A stretch of 7,794 nt of DNA. Origin: Patescibacteria group bacterium UBA6257. GTDB lineage: Bacteria; Patescibacteriota; Minisyncoccia; UBA6257. This document shows positions 6,296 through 7,794 of the stretch, piece by piece. The position numbers and the translations under genes are program-made. The stretch is from contig DJVL01000001.1 in the NCBI GenBank assembly GCA_002440845.1, forward strand, positions 1,148-8,941, written 5' to 3'. The notes beneath the pieces are model-generated. The model made no database searches, was not told the origin of the DNA, and saw only the letters and a list, made by a program, of their open reading frames with translations. Within the stretch, counting starts at the first letter, position 1. Each line of letters opens with the position of its first letter.

Positions 6296-6334
6296 TAATA
6301 TGGCATAGCTCTAAATTGAGGCTATACCATATTA
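6296..6334. repeat. 14-bp inverted repeat overlapping the fic promoter, candidate operator
   Basis: Arms at 6296-6309 (TAATATGGCATAGC) and 6321-6334 are complementary except for one position that would be a G-U pair in RNA. They are separated by 11 nt, within which CTC and GAG can also pair if one G is bulged out. It lies 17 nt before the Fic start codon and overlaps the predicted -10 box (6329-6334). No T-run follows on either strand, so a terminator is unlikely. An operator for the Fic protein's own helix-turn-helix domain is the attractive reading but is inference. Confidence 0.55.
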
Positions 6335-6357
6335 GCATAAATTAATAAATAAAACAA
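6329..6357 (-). promoter_or_regulatory. predicted extended -10 promoter of the fic-pgpA gene set
   Basis: The minus strand has TTGTTT (6352-6357), a 17-bp spacer and TAATAT (6329-6334), preceded by TGC (6335-6337), so the -10 is of the extended TGn type. The -35 box matches at only three positions. Transcription would begin inside the inverted repeat at 6296-6334, leaving a leader of about 45 nt. It could drive fic, pgpA, the heparinase gene, the glycosyltransferase fragment and the glycosyl-1-phosphate transferase gene, because no terminator is seen between them. Confidence 0.5.
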
Positions 6358-6384
6358 ATGCAAGGGGTAAAAAAGAAGTTAAAA

Positions 6385-6747
6385 TTACTTTACTAAAAAG
6401 AGAATGCCTAAACCAATTAAAACTACCCCGATGGTTTTATATGGCGTAAATTGCTCATGGAAGAAAACTGCTGAAGAAATCATAATCGCAATGTAGACAA
6501 TACTCGCGGTTAAGGGATAAATTATTGGATAATTCTTTTTTGGACAACAAAAACATCCAAGTGATAAAACTTAAAACATAACAAATCACCCTAAAACAAA
6601 CTGCCAATGCCCTGTTAAAAATTTAATGCCAAACAATGATTTTACTAAACCAGACAGGCCATTAATAGAAGTATTCATTAATTCTTTTTTCATTAAAATC
6701 AAACCGCTGATAGTAAAAACAAGATAAAGGATAATATAGAAGCTCAT
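6385..6747 (-). pseudogene. SMR/EamA-like small membrane transporter, two frameshifts
   Basis: Reading from ATG 6745-6747 gives MSFYIILYLVFTISGLILMK, continuing to GHWQFVLG, then TGA (6586-6588) and TAA (6571-6573). A second frame over about 6529-6589 supplies the missing part, VICYVLSFITWMFLLSKKEL. The first frame resumes with PIIYPLTASIVYIAIMISS and ends GVVLIGLGILFLVK. The joined product is about 120 residues with four membrane helices, the size and pattern of small multidrug resistance or ArnE/ArnF-like lipid-sugar flippase subunits. YPLTASIVY is the typical third-helix signature of the latter group. The two lesions are a missing G in a G-run near 6589 and an extra T near 6529. They compensate each other, so the C-terminus is in the original frame. 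The gene is either truly decayed or carries two sequencing indels. In this context a role in moving lipid-linked sugars would be natural. Confidence 0.72.
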
Positions 6748-6789
6748 ATTTTGAAATTACTATTTTATTATATTTTACTCTAAATAAGC

Positions 6790-6948
6790 TTAAATAAAAA
6801 AGCTGATTAAAAAAATAACAGCTCCGGCAATAAGCAACGGAATAAAAACAAAAATGTTTTTAATCAATCGTTTAGGCCTAAAACTTAAAAAAAATGCAAG
6901 ATAGTGTATTCGTCTTTTTTATTTATATTTAATATATTTATACATCAT
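6790..6948 (-). pseudogene. possible short membrane-peptide remnant
   Basis: Between the flippase and the SMR-like pseudogene, one minus-strand frame reads LSFRPKRLIKNIF, followed by a 20-residue hydrophobic helix and TAA near 6790. It resembles the C-terminal anchor of a small single-pass protein. Going upstream, this frame has no good start and meets TAA at 6919-6921. In the adjacent frame KKDEYTILHFF leads into it if one T is restored to the eight-T run at about 6887-6894. An ATGATG overlapping the flippase stop (from 6948) leads into the frame that contains the TAA. This suggests a broken small gene that once overlapped the flippase end. The family is not recognised. Confidence 0.3.
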
Positions 6949-7794
6949 TTTTGATATTTTTCCTCAGAAACCCCTTTATTCTCTCAAAAATACTCTTAAT
7001 TTCAGCTTTCCTCGGTATAAAAATATCGTAAAAACTCATTCCTGTTTCTTTATTGAAAAAATAACAATGGAAACAGAGGGCCAAAAGATAAGTGGCGCTA
7101 GAAGATAAAGCAGCCGCTGCCATTCCATATTGAGGAATATAAATAAAATTTAAAATAATATTTAGCACTGCCACCAAAAACCAACTAATGGTAAGTTTTA
7201 GTGGATAACCTATGCTAAGGAAGTATTGACTTAAAACACTAGCCACTGACCAAGCAATAAGGCCAGGTAATAGTAGAATAATAGGTCTTGTAGAAGCCAA
7301 AAATGCTTGCCCAAACAATAATCCAATCACTGGCCTGATAAACAATAATGCCCCTGTTGCCATTAAAAAAACCAAAAATAAAGAAATCCGAGAATACTTT
7401 GCAATTAATTCTTTCCTTGTTTTATCCTCAGCGTTAATTTTAGGAAAAATTACCGCAATAATAGAGGAAGGCAAAATAAAGAAAATATTACCAAAATTAG
7501 AAGCTAATGAATAAAGACCTGCTTCAGCCGCACCTTTAAAAAAATTTACCATATATAAATCAACCCGCAATACTAATAAAGCAAAGATGCCAGCTAAGCA
7601 TATTTTCAATCCATAATTTAAAGCTTTTTTCAGAAGCTGCAGATTAAAATTGAAATAAATGCCATCGGTTAAAAAAATAAACCCCATTGGAAATAAAGCA
7701 TTGATAGTATTCACCAAAACATACCAAATCAGAACATAAAAAACATCCAATTTAAAAACTAATAATAATAAAATTACTCCTATCAAATTTATTG
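6938..7794 (-). CDS. Wzx-type polysaccharide flippase, C-terminal part (runs off the right edge)
   Basis: The protein belongs to the MOP superfamily polysaccharide exporters, which flip lipid-linked repeat units across the cytoplasmic membrane. The visible 284 residues contain about eight membrane helices. Family-like segments include RVDLYMVNFFKGAAEAGLYS, the ASNFGNIFFILPSSI helix, and IPQYGMAAAALSSSATYLLA in the C-terminal half, which corresponds to the Polysacc_synt_C region. The C-terminus is a basic cytoplasmic tail (KSIFERIKGFLRKNIKNDV). Full-length members are about 400-500 residues, so roughly the first third lies beyond the window. The codon at 7784-7786 is TTG and the frame stays open to the edge, so no start is assigned. 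It is co-directional with the exopolysaccharide genes to the left and presumably serves the same polymer, although it is separated from them by decayed genes and a separate promoter. Confidence 0.87.
   Translation of the reverse strand, partial: INLIGVILLLLVFKLDVFYVLIWYVLVNTINALFPMGFIFLTDGIYFNFNLQLLKKALNYGLKICLAGIFALLVLRVDLYMVNFFKGAAEAGLYSLASNFGNIFFILPSSIIAVIFPKINAEDKTRKELIAKYSRISLFLVFLMATGALLFIRPVIGLLFGQAFLASTRPIILLLPGLIAWSVASVLSQYFLSIGYPLKLTISWFLVAVLNIILNFIYIPQYGMAAAALSSSATYLLALCFHCYFFNKETGMSFYDIFIPRKAEIKSIFERIKGFLRKNIKNDV

Noticed and set aside
6571..6588. Alternative genetic code with TGA read as an amino acid (as in some CPR groups)
   Set aside because: The TGA in the SMR-like gene is followed by an in-frame TAA, and a neighbouring frame restores the protein. 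Elsewhere no TGA is needed within intact genes.
6767..6772. TATAAT on the minus strand 20 bp before the SMR-like pseudogene
   Set aside because: No acceptable -35 box lies 16-18 bp upstream (only ATTTAA or TATTTA), and TATAAT-like words are common by chance in such AT-rich DNA.
6775..6805. Possible AGCTT...AAGCT hairpin as a terminator between the flippase and the SMR-like gene
   Set aside because: The stem is only 5 bp and AT-rich, and no convincing T-tract follows it on the minus strand.

Overview
The window is AT-rich bacterial DNA. Its proteins are rich in Lys, Ile, Asn and Phe, genes are tightly packed or overlapping, and several starts lack a clear Shine-Dalgarno sequence. TGG is used for Trp and the stops look standard, so nothing points to a recoded TGA. 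Composition, gene sizes and content (a minimal exopolysaccharide locus with pgpA, a Fic protein, and short 7-8 bp tandem repeats) fit an uncultured lineage such as Patescibacteria (CPR). That placement is inference, because there is no rRNA or other marker gene here.

Layout: every confidently called gene is on the minus strand, so transcription runs from right to left. At the right edge lies the C-terminal two thirds of a Wzx-type polysaccharide flippase (6938 to beyond 7794). Next come about 550 bp of decayed small membrane genes: a possible short remnant (about 6790-6948) and a recognisable 4-TM SMR/EamA-like transporter broken by two single-base frameshifts (6385-6747). A promoter with an overlapping 14-bp inverted repeat (6296-6357) then precedes a compact gene set: a class II Fic protein with a C-terminal helix-turn-helix domain (5338-6279), pgpA (4835-5338, TAATG overlap), a heparinase II/III family protein (2878-4830, 4-nt gap), the C-terminal half of a family 4 glycosyltransferase (2413-2802), and a polyprenyl-phosphate glycosyl-1-phosphate transferase (1116-2426, 14-nt overlap). 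Directly after that stop codon, a near-consensus sigma-70 promoter drives a separate small exported protein (700-1026) with its own hairpin terminator.

The left 700 bp has no confident gene. It holds a strong 13-bp-stem hairpin (495-525), possible peptide remnants on both strands, and a minus-strand promoter (54-81) pointing out of the window.

How the genes fit together: the initiating phosphoglycosyltransferase, a glycosyltransferase, a heparinase-type polysaccharide lyase and a flippase are the usual parts of a Wzx-type surface polysaccharide locus. PgpA makes phosphatidylglycerol. The Fic protein heads the gene set and would modify a protein target, possibly a product of the same locus. 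The most unusual structural feature is short tandem repetition with a 7-8 bp period. A perfect heptamer microsatellite sits in frame inside the heparinase gene. A three-block array of degenerate 7-mers and 8-mers exactly fills the junction between the heparinase stop codon and the truncated glycosyltransferase.
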